Of a DNA stretch of 64,000 nucleotides, positions 37,039 through 44,954 are shown one piece after another. The DNA lies in contig NZ_CP030771.1 in assembly GCF_006088715.1 (NCBI RefSeq), forward strand, positions 6,653,501-6,717,500, written 5' to 3'. Numbering within the stretch: the first letter of the stretch is position 1; each line of letters begins with the position of its first letter. The notes below the pieces were generated by a model. It made no database searches and was not told the DNA's origin. It worked only from the letters and a program-made list of their open reading frames with translations. A program made the translations under genes and the position numbers. Origin of the DNA: Streptomyces sp. YIM 121038. GTDB taxonomy: Bacteria > Actinomycetota > Actinomycetes > Streptomycetales > Streptomycetaceae.

Positions 37039-37119
37039 CGCCCGTACGGACCGTACGGGGCGGCACCGTCCTCGACCCGCGCGCAGACCTCTCGCACCCG
37101 CGAGGGGTCTTTTCGTTTT
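37039..37119 (+). terminator. Attenuator-like structure in the cimA leader
   Basis: Hairpin 1: CGCCCGTACGG (37039-37049) with CCGTACGGGGCG (37051-37062), one bulge. Hairpin 2: GACCTCTCGC (37086-37095) with GCGAGGGGTC (37100-37109), one G-U pair, loop ACCC, followed by TTTTCGTTTT (37110-37119). A T-tract after a stem is rare in this GC-rich DNA. The site is 100 bp upstream of cimA and downstream of a short leader frame. It may instead simply end the upstream transcript. It accounts for most of the 309-bp gap 36908-37216. Confidence 0.65.
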
Positions 37120-37216
37120 CCGGCCCACCCCAGCCGGAGGAACAGGGCGCGAGGGATCATGAGGGTGGTGGAGCCGGTCATCCGGTAGACCGAGATCCGA
37201 CACAGGAGCCAGAGAG

Positions 37217-38824
37217 ATGACGACGGAAACCAGCAGCCCCGACGATTCGTTCCACGTGTTCGACACCACGCTGCGCGACGGCGCGCAGCGCGAGGGCATC
37301 AATCTGACCGTCGCGGACAAGCTGACCATCGCCCGGCATCTGGACGACTTCGGCGTGGGCTTCATCGAGGGCGGCTGGCCCGGCGCCAACCCGCGCGACA
37401 CCGAGTTCTTCGCCCGCGCCAAGGAAGAGGTCACCTTCAAGAACGCGCAGCTCGTCGCGTTCGGCGCCACCCGTCGCGCGGGCGGCAGAGCCGCCGAGGA
37501 CCCCCAGGTCAAGGCGCTCCTCGAGTCCGGCGCCCCGGTGATCACGCTGGTCGCCAAGGCGCACGACCGGCACGTCGAACTCGCCCTGCGCACCACGCTC
37601 GACGAGAACGTGGAGATGGTCCGCGACACCGTCTCCCACCTGCGCGGGCAGGGCCGCCGCGTCTTCGTCGACTGCGAGCACTTCTTCGACGGCTACCGTG
37701 CCAACCCCGAGTACGCGAAGGCGGTCGTGCGGGCCGCGCACGAGGCGGGCGCGGACGTCGTGGTCCTGTGCGACACCAACGGCGGCATGCTCCCCGCCCA
37801 GGTGCAGGCCGTCGTCGCCACCGTCCTCGCCGACACCGGCGCCCGGCTCGGCATCCACGCCCAGGACGACACCGGCTGCGCGGTCGCCAACACCCTCGCC
37901 GCCGTCGACGCGGGCGCCACCCACGTCCAGTGCACCGCCAACGGCTACGGCGAGCGCGTCGGCAACGCCAACCTCTTCCCGGTCGTCGCCGCCCTGGAGC
38001 TGAAGTACGGCAAACAGGTCCTGCCCGAGGGCGCGCTGCGCGAGATGACCCGCGTCTCGCACGCCATCGCCGAGGTCGTGAACCTCACCCCGGCCACCCA
38101 CCAGCCCTACGTCGGCGTCTCGGCCTTCGCGCACAAGGCGGGCCTGCACGCCTCCGCGATCAAGGTCGACCCGGACCTCTACCAGCACATCGACCCCGAG
38201 CTCGTCGGCAACCGCATCCGCATGCTGGTCTCCGACATGGCGGGCCGCGCCTCCATCGAGCTCAAGGGCAAGGAGCTGGGCGTCGACCTGGGCGGCGACC
38301 GCGAACTGGTCGGCCGCGTCGTGGAGCGCGTCAAGGAGCGCGAGCTCAAGGGCTACACGTACGAGGCGGCGGACGCCTCCTTCGAGCTGCTCCTGCGGGC
38401 GGAGGCCGAGGGGCGCGCGCGGCGCTACTTCCGCACCGAGTCCTGGCGCGCGATCGTCGAGGACCGGCCCGACGGCTCGCACGCCAACGAGGCCACCGTG
38501 AAGGTGTGGGCCAAGGGCGAGCGCATCGTGGCGACGGCGGAGGGCAACGGCCCCGTCAACGCCCTCGACCGGGCCCTGCGCGTCGGCCTGGAGCGGATGT
38601 ACCCGGAGCTGGCCAAGCTGGAGCTGGTGGACTACAAAGTCCGCATCCTGGAGGGCAAGCACGGCACGTCCTCCACCACCCGCGTACTCATCTCCACCAC
38701 GGACGGCGACGGCGAGTGGTCGACCGTCGGCGTCGCGGACAACGTGATCGCCGCGTCCTGGCAGGCGCTGGAGGACGCGGTCACCTACGGCCTGCTCAGG
38801 GCCGGGGTCGAGCCCGTCGAGTAG
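37217..38824 (+). CDS. cimA: Citramalate synthase (LeuA-like, CimA family)
   Basis: A 535-residue DRE-TIM metallolyase that condenses acetyl-CoA with pyruvate to citramalate in the threonine-independent route to isoleucine. The catalytic motif is FDTTLRDGAQREGINLT; HAQDDTGCAVANTLAA and CTANGYGERVGNANL carry the metal and acetyl-CoA residues; VSAFAHKAGLHASAIKVDP follows. The C-terminal domain (about 400-530) is the allosteric LeuA dimer domain, with an ending DAVTYGLLRAG. ATG 37217 follows AGGAG. Homologues are often annotated 2-isopropylmalate synthase; the FDTTLRDGAQREG opening and length favour CimA. Confidence 0.9.
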   Translation: MTTETSSPDDSFHVFDTTLRDGAQREGINLTVADKLTIARHLDDFGVGFIEGGWPGANPRDTEFFARAKEEVTFKNAQLVAFGATRRAGGRAAEDPQVKALLESGAPVITLVAKAHDRHVELALRTTLDENVEMVRDTVSHLRGQGRRVFVDCEHFFDGYRANPEYAKAVVRAAHEAGADVVVLCDTNGGMLPAQVQAVVATVLADTGARLGIHAQDDTGCAVANTLAAVDAGATHVQCTANGYGERVGNANLFPVVAALELKYGKQVLPEGALREMTRVSHAIAEVVNLTPATHQPYVGVSAFAHKAGLHASAIKVDPDLYQHIDPELVGNRIRMLVSDMAGRASIELKGKELGVDLGGDRELVGRVVERVKERELKGYTYEAADASFELLLRAEAEGRARRYFRTESWRAIVEDRPDGSHANEATVKVWAKGERIVATAEGNGPVNALDRALRVGLERMYPELAKLELVDYKVRILEGKHGTSSTTRVLISTTDGDGEWSTVGVADNVIAASWQALEDAVTYGLLRAGVEPVE

Positions 38825-38866
38825 CCGCGGGGGCACGTTCGCGCCCGGCCTGGGTTAGCGTGAAGT

Positions 38867-40195
38867 ATGAGGCCGACCAGGCAGGCGGCGTCGCGGCTGA
38901 CCGTCATCCTGTCCGGACTGCTCCTGGCCCTGGGCGCCACGCTCGCGCCCGCGGCCCGGGCCGCCACGGACGTCACGACGGTGGCCGACGCCTTGCGCGA
39001 GAACCCGGTGTACGTCGACGGGGCGGCGGCGTCCCAGCTCTCCCGCACCGACGCCGACGCCCTCGCCGACAAGATCAAGAAGGCCGACAAGCCGGTCTTC
39101 GTCGCCGTGCTCCCGGAGTCGTTCCCGAAGCAGGACCTGTTCCGGAACCTGCGGACGGCGACGGGAGTCACGGGCGTGTACGCGATCCGTCTCGGCGACG
39201 CCTTCGACGCGAAGGCCGACAGCGCGGCCCTGTCGCGCGACGCCGTGCGGAACCTGACCTCGCTCGTCCGGGGCGAGCCCGCGCCACAGCAGCTCGACGA
39301 GTTCGTGGACCGCGCCATCGCCCAGACGTCGGGCAGCGCGCCCGCCTCCTGGGGCGCCACGGGCGGCGGCGACGGCGCGCCCGTCGGGGTGCTGATCGGC
39401 GTCGGCGCGGTGGTCGTCGCGGGCGGCGCGGGCGCCTACGCGGTGGCCCGGAGCCGCCGCCGCAAGCGCGCGGAGGAGGAGCGCGCGGCCCTGGAGAAGC
39501 TGCGCGTCGTCGTCGACGAGGACATCACCGCCTTCGGCGAGGAGCTGGACCGGCTCGACTTCCACCCCGCGGAGGCCGGTGCCGACGACGCCATGCGCGC
39601 CGACTACGAGCGCGCGCTCGACGCGTACGAGAAGGCGAAGTCCTTCATGGCCGCGGCCGAGCGGCCCGAGCAGGTCCGGGCCGTCACCCAGGCCCTGGAG
39701 GACGGCCGCTTCTCGCTCGCCCTGCTCGCCGCGCGCCGCGAGGGCCGCACGCTGCCCGAGCGGCGGCCGCCGTGCTTCTTCGACCCCCGGCACGGGCCCT
39801 CCGTGAAGGACGCCGAGTGGACCCCCGCGGGCGGTGCGCCCCGCGAGGTGCCGGTGTGCGCGGCCGACGCGGTGCGCCTCGCCGACGGCGAGGCGCCCAT
39901 GACCCGCACGGTCACCACCGACACCGGCGACCGCCGCCCCTACTGGGAGGCGGGCCCGGCCTACGGCCCCTGGGCGGGCGGCTACTTCGGCGGCGGCCTG
40001 CTCCCCGGCCTGCTGGTCGGCACCCTGCTCGGCTCGGCCCTGTCGTCCCCGGCGTACGCCGCGGCGGCGGGCGTCCCGGCGGCCGACGGCGGCGACGTCA
40101 CGGGCGCGGACTTCGACGCGGGCGACTTCGGCGGCGGTGACTTCGGGGGCGGCGGGGACTTCGGCGGGGGCGGCGACTTCGGCGGCGGCTTCTAG
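38867..40195 (+). CDS. TPM-like membrane protein with Gly/Phe-rich tail
   Basis: A 442-residue membrane protein. A Sec signal (LTVILSGLLLALGATLAPA) leads to an extracytoplasmic domain of about 130 residues with a TPM-like feel (YVDGAAASQLSRTDADALAD), then one TM helix (VLIGVGAVVVAGGAGAYAVA) and a charged, coiled-coil-prone cytoplasmic part. A CFFDPRHGPS motif with a second Cys (VPVCAADAV) could bind metal. A short hydrophobic stretch follows, and the protein ends in DFGGG-type repeats. TAGCGT stands five bases before ATG 38867, so the mRNA may be leaderless. Function unknown. Confidence 0.75.
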   Translation: MRPTRQAASRLTVILSGLLLALGATLAPAARAATDVTTVADALRENPVYVDGAAASQLSRTDADALADKIKKADKPVFVAVLPESFPKQDLFRNLRTATGVTGVYAIRLGDAFDAKADSAALSRDAVRNLTSLVRGEPAPQQLDEFVDRAIAQTSGSAPASWGATGGGDGAPVGVLIGVGAVVVAGGAGAYAVARSRRRKRAEEERAALEKLRVVVDEDITAFGEELDRLDFHPAEAGADDAMRADYERALDAYEKAKSFMAAAERPEQVRAVTQALEDGRFSLALLAARREGRTLPERRPPCFFDPRHGPSVKDAEWTPAGGAPREVPVCAADAVRLADGEAPMTRTVTTDTGDRRPYWEAGPAYGPWAGGYFGGGLLPGLLVGTLLGSALSSPAYAAAAGVPAADGGDVTGADFDAGDFGGGDFGGGGDFGGGGDFGGGF

Positions 40196-40267
40196 GGCCG
40201 CCCGGTCGGACGGACCCCCGGGACCGGCCGGGGCGGCGAAGGCCGCCCACCGGCTCCGGACGGGTCG

Positions 40268-40879
40268 TTACGAGGCGCTCTTGATCGCCGAGATGTCGAA
40301 GGTGAGCTTGATCTTGTCGGAGACCAGCACGCCACCCGTCTCCAGGGCCGCGTTCCACGTCAGGCCCCACTCCGAGCGCAGCAGCTGGGCCTTGCCCTCG
40401 AAGCCGACGCGCTGGTTGCCGAACGGGTCCGTGGCCGCCCCGTTGAACTCCAGGTCGATGGTGAGCGGCCGGGTGGTGCCGAGGATGGTCAGGTCGCCGG
40501 TGACGCGGTAGTCGTCGCCGCCGAGCGCCTCGGCCCCGGTGGAGCGGAAGGTCATCTTCGGGAACTCCTCGGTCTTGAAGAAGTCCGCGCTCTTGAGGTG
40601 GCCGTCACGGTCCGCGTTGCCGGTGTCGATGCTGTCCATCGTCACGTCGATGACGGCCGTCGACTTGGCCGGGTCGGTGCCGTCGAGGTGCAGCGAGCCG
40701 GTGAAGTCGAGGAAGGAACCCTTGACGTTCGTGACCATCGCGTGGCGGGCGACGAAGCCGATGCTGCTGTGCGCGGGGTCCAGCTCGTAGTCACCGGTCA
40801 GCGCGGCGAGTTCAGGGCTGACGGCGGCGGGGGCGGCGGCGGGGGTGTCGTTGTCGTTCTTGCGGCCGAAGAGTCCCAT
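40268..40879 (-). CDS. YceI-family polyisoprenoid-binding-like protein
   Basis: A 203-residue YceI-domain lipocalin-like protein. The start is ATG 40879 (MGLFGRKNDNDTPAAAP) after AAGGAG; 11 upstream codons are open but unlikely. The domain runs from YELDPAHSSIGFVARHAMVTNV to SDKIKLTFDISAIKS, with VTMDSIDTGNADRDGHLKS and ADFFKTEEFPKMTFRSTG as hallmarks. YceI proteins bind isoprenoid quinones or lipids in a beta-barrel. No signal peptide is present, so it is probably cytoplasmic. The promoter carries a palindrome suggesting regulation. Confidence 0.92.
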   Translation of the reverse strand: MGLFGRKNDNDTPAAAPAAVSPELAALTGDYELDPAHSSIGFVARHAMVTNVKGSFLDFTGSLHLDGTDPAKSTAVIDVTMDSIDTGNADRDGHLKSADFFKTEEFPKMTFRSTGAEALGGDDYRVTGDLTILGTTRPLTIDLEFNGAATDPFGNQRVGFEGKAQLLRSEWGLTWNAALETGGVLVSDKIKLTFDISAIKSAS

Positions 40880-40938
40880 GACGTGCTCCTTGGGGGGCGG
40901 GCTGCGGATCACGGGGAAGACGCAACCATGAGCGGTTT

Positions 40939-40984
40939 AATGTTCAACAACATTGACTGTAGCGCTGATCGGTTCAATCTTCAA
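40939..40984 (-). promoter_or_regulatory. yceI promoter with palindrome and TTCAA repeats
   Basis: On the minus strand TTGAAG (40979-40984), a 17-bp spacer and TACAGT (40956-40961) form a good promoter. AATGTT-CAAC-AACATT (40939-40954) is a palindrome at the start-site region, and TTCAA occurs three times (40943, 40972, 40980 areas). The spacing and word resemble MarR-type sites often found at yceI genes; no marR gene is adjacent. The rest of the 352-bp gap to 41231 contains a second palindrome (41038-41057) and G-rich sequence without a convincing gene. Confidence 0.6.
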
Positions 40985-41037
40985 CTGTGATCACCGCGTG
41001 GTGGCTCGATTACGCCAGGTGTGGGCGCGTGGGGGAG

Positions 41038-41057
41038 TGGTGCCATGCATGGCGCCA
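41038..41057. promoter_or_regulatory. Upstream TGCCAT palindrome
   Basis: TGGTGCCATGCATGGCGCCA is a 20-bp near-perfect palindrome (one mismatch). It uses the same GGTGCCAT and ATGGCGCCA words as the operator at 41199-41233, about 160 bp downstream. Confidence 0.5.
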
Positions 41058-41196
41058 CGAGGAGGGGAGGGTGCGCCGCCCTACGGGGCGTGCGGGGCGT
41101 TCGCCGTCATGGTGACGGGAGGGGTGGCGAAGGCGAAAGGGGTGGCCCGACCTGCCGAGGGGGCGAGAATCCGAGCGGCGGGGGCGCAGGGGGAAC

Positions 41197-41233
41197 TTGC
41201 CATGGCGCCATTGTGGTGCCATAGTGATGCCAT
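41197..41233 (+). promoter_or_regulatory. Promoter covered by 11-bp iterated TGCCAT operator
   Basis: TTGCCA (41197-41202), a 17-bp spacer and CATAGT (41220-41225) form a promoter whose start would be at the ATG (41232). The word YGCCAT recurs at 41206, 41217 and 41228, exactly 11 bp apart, with a further copy at 41199. Iteration at one helical turn on the promoter is a typical ribbon-helix-helix operator design, and the gene it precedes encodes such a protein. Confidence 0.7.
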
Positions 41234-41759
41234 GAATCTCACGCCGTATGTCGACCAACTCCGTCAGGAGCTCGCGGTCGCCGCCGAGGCCGGTGGTGAG
41301 GAGGCTCGCGCGGTCGCCGAGCGCCTGATCGCCCCGCTCGAGTCGGCCACCCGGCTCACGTTGCTGAACGTGCTGTCCGCGGCCATGGACGAGGTTACCC
41401 GAGACCTCGCTCCCGGCTCGGTCGACGTGCGCCTGCGTGGGGGCGACCCGGACTTCGTGGTGACGCCGCCGCCCCTGACCGACGCGTTCGAGGCGCCGGT
41501 CATGGAGGCGCCCGTGACGCGCTCCGCGCCCGCCCCCGCGCCCGTGCCCGAGGCCGAGGAGGGCGGCACCGCCCGCATCAACCTCCGACTGCCGATGCAC
41601 CTCAAGTCCCAGGCCGAGGAGGCCGCCGCCGCCGAGAGCCTGTCGGTCAACGCCTGGCTGGTCCGCACCGTCGCCGAGGCCCTCAGGCCCAGCGAGGGCC
41701 CGCAGCCCCTCGCGCGCGGCGAGGGCGTGGGGAACAGCTTCACCGGCTGGGCCCGCTAG
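41232..41759 (+). CDS. Ribbon-helix-helix (HicB/Arc-like) DNA-binding protein
   Basis: A 175-residue protein. The C-terminal 40 residues (ARINLRLPMHLKSQAEEAA, then SLSVNAWLVRTVAEAL) match the ribbon-helix-helix of HicB-like and CopG/Arc regulators. The N-terminal 80 residues are helical (MNLTPYVDQLRQELAVAAEA) and a Pro/Glu linker joins them. ATG 41232 is chosen because a promoter and operator lie directly upstream, implying a leaderless mRNA; the longer upstream frame would read through them. It is followed by a DUF4097 gene after 87 bp. Autorepression is likely by inference. No toxin gene is adjacent. Confidence 0.8.
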   Translation: MNLTPYVDQLRQELAVAAEAGGEEARAVAERLIAPLESATRLTLLNVLSAAMDEVTRDLAPGSVDVRLRGGDPDFVVTPPPLTDAFEAPVMEAPVTRSAPAPAPVPEAEEGGTARINLRLPMHLKSQAEEAAAAESLSVNAWLVRTVAEALRPSEGPQPLARGEGVGNSFTGWAR

Positions 41760-41846
41760 GGCCCGCTCCCCGCCCGGCCCGGACCGCCGCGTCCGGGCCG
41801 CTCCGCCGCATCCACCAGGACCGGGACCACGACGACGAGGACAGCC

Positions 41847-42686
41847 ATGCCAACCTTCGACACCGCCAAGCCCATCAACGCCTCAGTGACCATCGAGAGC
41901 GGGACGGTGCGGATCATCGCGGGCGACCGCGCCGAGACCGTCGTCGACGTGCGTCCGACCAGCGAGACGCGCGCCGCCGACGTCCGCGCCGCCGAGCGGA
42001 CCCGGGTGGAGTACACCACCGGCAGGCTCCTGGTGAAGGGCCCCAAGGAGCGCTCCCTCTTCGGCAGGGGCTCCTCGGTCGACGTGGAGGTCATGCTGCC
42101 CGAGGGCTCGGACGTGCACGTCACCACCTCCATGGCCGACTGCACCGTCGAGGGCCGCCTGGGCGAGTGCGAGGTCAAGACGTCCATGGGCGAGATCCGG
42201 GTCGTCCGGGCGGCCTCGGTGCGCCTCGACACCGGCCACGGCCGGGTCTACGTGGATCGGACGGACGGCCAGGCCGACGTCACCACGGCCTCCGGCGAGG
42301 TGCGGCTCGGCACGATCGGCGGCGCGGCCGTCGTCAAGAACTCCAACGGGTCGACCGAGATCGGCGAGGTCGTCGGCGAGCTGCGGGTCCGCTCCGCCAA
42401 CGGGGCCATCGTCGTGACCCGGGCCCGCGCCGACGTCACCGCGAGGACCGCGACCGGCGCCATCGAGATCGGCGAGGTGACGCGCGGCACCGCCGTCCTG
42501 GAGACCGGCACCGGCAGGGTCGACATCGGCATCAGCGAGGGCACCGCCGCCTGGCTCGACGTCCAGACCAAGTACGGGTCCGTGCGGCAGTCGCTCGGCT
42601 CGTCGGCGGGTCCGGGCGACTCCGGGGAGACCGTGAAGGTGCGCGCGCGCACGGGCCTCGGCGACATCGTGATCCACCGCGCCTGA
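41847..42686 (+). CDS. DUF4097-type beta-repeat protein
   Basis: A 279-residue protein of repeated short beta-strands (ADVTTASGEVRLGTIGGAA, ANGAIVVTRARADVTARTAT, VLETGTGRVDIGIS) typical of DUF4097/adhesin-like beta-helix folds. It has no signal peptide or membrane segment. ATG 41847 is preceded by a purine-rich GACGACGAGGACAG. It probably shares an operon with the upstream ribbon-helix-helix gene. In many actinobacteria such proteins precede ABC transporter genes, but here an acyl-CoA carboxylase gene follows after a 341-bp gap. Function unknown. Confidence 0.82.
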   Translation: MPTFDTAKPINASVTIESGTVRIIAGDRAETVVDVRPTSETRAADVRAAERTRVEYTTGRLLVKGPKERSLFGRGSSVDVEVMLPEGSDVHVTTSMADCTVEGRLGECEVKTSMGEIRVVRAASVRLDTGHGRVYVDRTDGQADVTTASGEVRLGTIGGAAVVKNSNGSTEIGEVVGELRVRSANGAIVVTRARADVTARTATGAIEIGEVTRGTAVLETGTGRVDIGISEGTAAWLDVQTKYGSVRQSLGSSAGPGDSGETVKVRARTGLGDIVIHRA

Positions 42687-42958
42687 GACCCGCCGGGAGG
42701 CCCGGAGCGGGCCGTCCGGCCCCGCTCCCCGCTGGCTGGAATCGCGGCGGGGCGTTGTCGGCCCCTGCCAATTCCACCCCGCTCCGGGGGCCCGCGCCAT
42801 CCCGCGCCGGATGTGAGGGCTCCGCCCGGAATCACTCATTCCGGGGCTGGAATGTGATCCGAGTCTCATTGGCCACCTTGTGGAATCCCTACAGCCGGAT
42901 GGGGCCCTGAGCAGTGGCTTCGCCTGCACCGCACAAAACTTCTGTCCGGGGGTGCCAG

Positions 42959-43020
42959 GAAAACGGTCCCGAGACTGTTCAGAGTCGACGGTCCGTTTTC
43001 GCGCGTGTACTTCGTAAGGT
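42959..43020 (+). promoter_or_regulatory. accB promoter region with nested dyads
   Basis: GAAAACGGTCC (42959-42969) and GGTCCGTTTTC (42990-43000) are inverted with one mismatch, and GACT...AGTC forms an inner dyad. TAAGGT (43015-43020) lies seven bases before the accB ATG; the right arm overlaps the expected -35. The remainder of the 341-bp gap 42687-43027 holds several GGAAT words, including the palindrome GGAATCACTCATTCC (42828-42842), but no gene. Confidence 0.55.
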
Positions 43021-43027
43021 CGAGAGC

Positions 43028-44620
43028 ATGACCGTTTTGGACGAAGCTGGATCTTCAGCGGGTGAGCCCACCGACGCGCGGGGCCGAGTGGCCGAATTGG
43101 CCGGGATCCGCGCGCAGGCCCTGGCGGGACCGAGCGAGAAGGCGACCGAGGCCCAGCACGCCAAGGGCAAGCTGACGGCACGCGAGCGGATCGCGCTTCT
43201 CCTCGACGAGGGTTCGTTCCAGGAGGTCGAGCAGCTGCGCCGGCACCGGGCGACCGGCTTCGGCCTGGAGGCGAAGAAGCCCTACACCGACGGCGTCATC
43301 ACCGGCTGGGGCACCGTCGAGGGCCGCACGGTCTTCGTGTACGCCCACGACTTCCGGATCTTCGGAGGCGCCCTCGGCGAGGCGCACGCCACGAAGATCC
43401 ACAAGATCATGGACATGGCCATCGCGGCGGGCGCGCCCCTGGTCTCCCTCAACGACGGCGCGGGCGCCCGCATCCAGGAGGGCGTCTCCGCCCTCGCGGG
43501 CTACGGCGGCATCTTCCAGCGCAACACCAAGGCCTCCGGCGTCATCCCGCAGATCAGCGTGATGCTCGGCCCGTGCGCGGGCGGCGCGGCGTACAGCCCC
43601 GCCCTCACCGACTTCGTCTTCATGGTCCGCGACACCTCGCAGATGTTCATCACCGGGCCCGACGTGGTCCGCGCGGTGACCGGCGAGGAGATCTCCCAGA
43701 ACGGCCTGGGCGGCGCCGACGTGCACGCCGAGACCTCCGGCGTCTGCCACTTCGCGTACGACGACGAGGAGACCTGCCTCGCCGAGGTGCGCTACCTCAT
43801 CGCGATGCTGCCGCAGAACAACCGCGAGAACCCGCCCGTCGCCGCCTGCGACGACCCGGCCGACCGCCGCTCCGACGTGCTGCTCGACCTGGTCCCCGCC
43901 GACGGGAACCGGCCGTACGACATGACGAAGGTCATCGAGGAGCTCGTCGACGACGGCGACTACCTGGAGGTCCACGAGCGCTGGGCGCGCAACATCATCT
44001 GCGCCCTGGCCCGCCTCGACGGCCAGGTCGTCGGCATCGTCGCCAACCAGCCGCAGACCCTCGCGGGCGTCCTCGACATCGAGGCCTCCGAAAAGGCCGC
44101 GCGCTTCGTCCAGATGTGCGACGCCTTCAACATTCCGATCGTCACCCTGCTCGACGTGCCCGGCTTCCTGCCCGGCGTCGACCAGGAGCACGGCGGCATC
44201 ATCCGCCACGGCGCGAAGCTCCTGTACGCGTACTGCAACGCGACCGTGCCCCGCATCTCCCTCATCCTGCGCAAGGCGTACGGCGGCGCGTACATCGTGA
44301 TGGACAGCCAGTCCATCGGCGCCGACCTCACCTACGCCTGGCCGACGAACGAGATCGCGGTCATGGGCGCCGAGGGCGCGGCCAACGTCATCTTCCGCCG
44401 CCAGATCGCCGCCGCCGAGGACCCCGAGGCCATGCGCGCCCGCATGGTCAAGGAGTACAAGGCCGAGCTGATGCACCCGTACTACGCCGCCGAGCGCGGG
44501 CTCGTCGACGACGTGATCGACCCGGCCGAGACCCGGTCCGTGCTGATCAACTCGCTCGCGATGCTGCGCAACAAGCACGCCGATCTGCCGTCGCGCAAGC
44601 ACGGCAATCCGCCGCAGTAG
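43028..44620 (+). CDS. accB: Acyl-CoA carboxylase beta (carboxyltransferase) subunit
   Basis: Carboxyltransferase subunit that moves CO2 from biotin to acetyl- or propionyl-CoA, supplying malonyl-/methylmalonyl-CoA. The 530 residues match the S. coelicolor AccB/PccB-type length. Domain N (about 20-270) has VYAHDFRIFGGALGEAHATK, LNDGAGARIQEGVSALAGYG and the oxyanion glycines in MLGPCAGGAAYSPALTDF; domain C has VTLLDVPGFLPGVDQEHGG and LRKAYGGAYIVMDS. The residue after FVFMVRDTSQMF, a specificity region, was not resolved. ATG 43028 is probably leaderless. accE follows after 43 bp. In Streptomyces nomenclature accB denotes this beta subunit, not the biotin carrier. Confidence 0.94.
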   Translation: MTVLDEAGSSAGEPTDARGRVAELAGIRAQALAGPSEKATEAQHAKGKLTARERIALLLDEGSFQEVEQLRRHRATGFGLEAKKPYTDGVITGWGTVEGRTVFVYAHDFRIFGGALGEAHATKIHKIMDMAIAAGAPLVSLNDGAGARIQEGVSALAGYGGIFQRNTKASGVIPQISVMLGPCAGGAAYSPALTDFVFMVRDTSQMFITGPDVVRAVTGEEISQNGLGGADVHAETSGVCHFAYDDEETCLAEVRYLIAMLPQNNRENPPVAACDDPADRRSDVLLDLVPADGNRPYDMTKVIEELVDDGDYLEVHERWARNIICALARLDGQVVGIVANQPQTLAGVLDIEASEKAARFVQMCDAFNIPIVTLLDVPGFLPGVDQEHGGIIRHGAKLLYAYCNATVPRISLILRKAYGGAYIVMDSQSIGADLTYAWPTNEIAVMGAEGAANVIFRRQIAAAEDPEAMRARMVKEYKAELMHPYYAAERGLVDDVIDPAETRSVLINSLAMLRNKHADLPSRKHGNPPQ

Positions 44621-44663
44621 CGCCGCGCCGCCCCTTCGCCTTCCCACAAGGAGAACGCCGCAC

Positions 44664-44861
44664 ATGACTACTCCCGACATCCGCGTCGAGAAGGGCCACG
44701 CCGAGCCCGAAGAGGTCGCCGCCCTCACGGCGATCCTGCTGGCCCGGGCCGCCGCTCAGCCCGCCGCGGTCCCCTCCGTGGGCTTCGGCCGCGACAAGGC
44801 CGGGTGGCGCCGCCTGGAGCGCACGCCGGGCTTCCGCGCCCCGCACAGCTGGCAGGGCTGA
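44664..44861 (+). CDS. accE: Acyl-CoA carboxylase epsilon subunit
   Basis: A 65-residue protein matching the short actinobacterial epsilon subunit that stabilises the alpha-beta carboxylase complex. It begins MTTPDIRVEKGHAEPEEVAA, has the helix LTAILLARAAA, and ends GWRRLERTPGFRAPHSWQG, the conserved C-terminus of AccE/PccE proteins. ATG 44664 follows AAGGAG. It is co-transcribed with accB, as in S. coelicolor, and a very strong hairpin follows. Confidence 0.9.
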   Translation: MTTPDIRVEKGHAEPEEVAALTAILLARAAAQPAAVPSVGFGRDKAGWRRLERTPGFRAPHSWQG

Positions 44862-44895
44862 GCCCCGCCGCTCGCCTTCCGCGGCACGGCCGCAC

Positions 44896-44943
44896 AACGC
44901 CCGTGGGCCCCGTACTCGCTCGAGTACGGGGCCCACGGGCGTT
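44896..44943. terminator. Long perfect bidirectional terminator
   Basis: A 23-bp perfect inverted repeat (44896-44918 and 44921-44943, arm AACGCCCGTGGGCCCCGTAC followed by TCG) with a 2-bp centre. It separates the convergent accE and cvnD genes; on the accE transcript it reads as a very stable hairpin. Confidence 0.9.
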
Positions 44944-44954
44944 GGTGCGGGGGC

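Noticed and set aside
40953..41231. N-terminal extension of the ribbon-helix-helix gene
   Set aside because: It would read through a palindrome and the promoter/operator; the ATG at 41232 is placed just as a leaderless start would be.
41232..42686. RHH and DUF4097 pair considered as a toxin-antitoxin module
   Set aside because: DUF4097 is a 279-residue beta-repeat protein without toxin features and no HicA-like gene is present.
42735..42890. GGAAT words considered as SigR-type -35 elements
   Set aside because: None has GTT at the expected spacing of about 18 bp.
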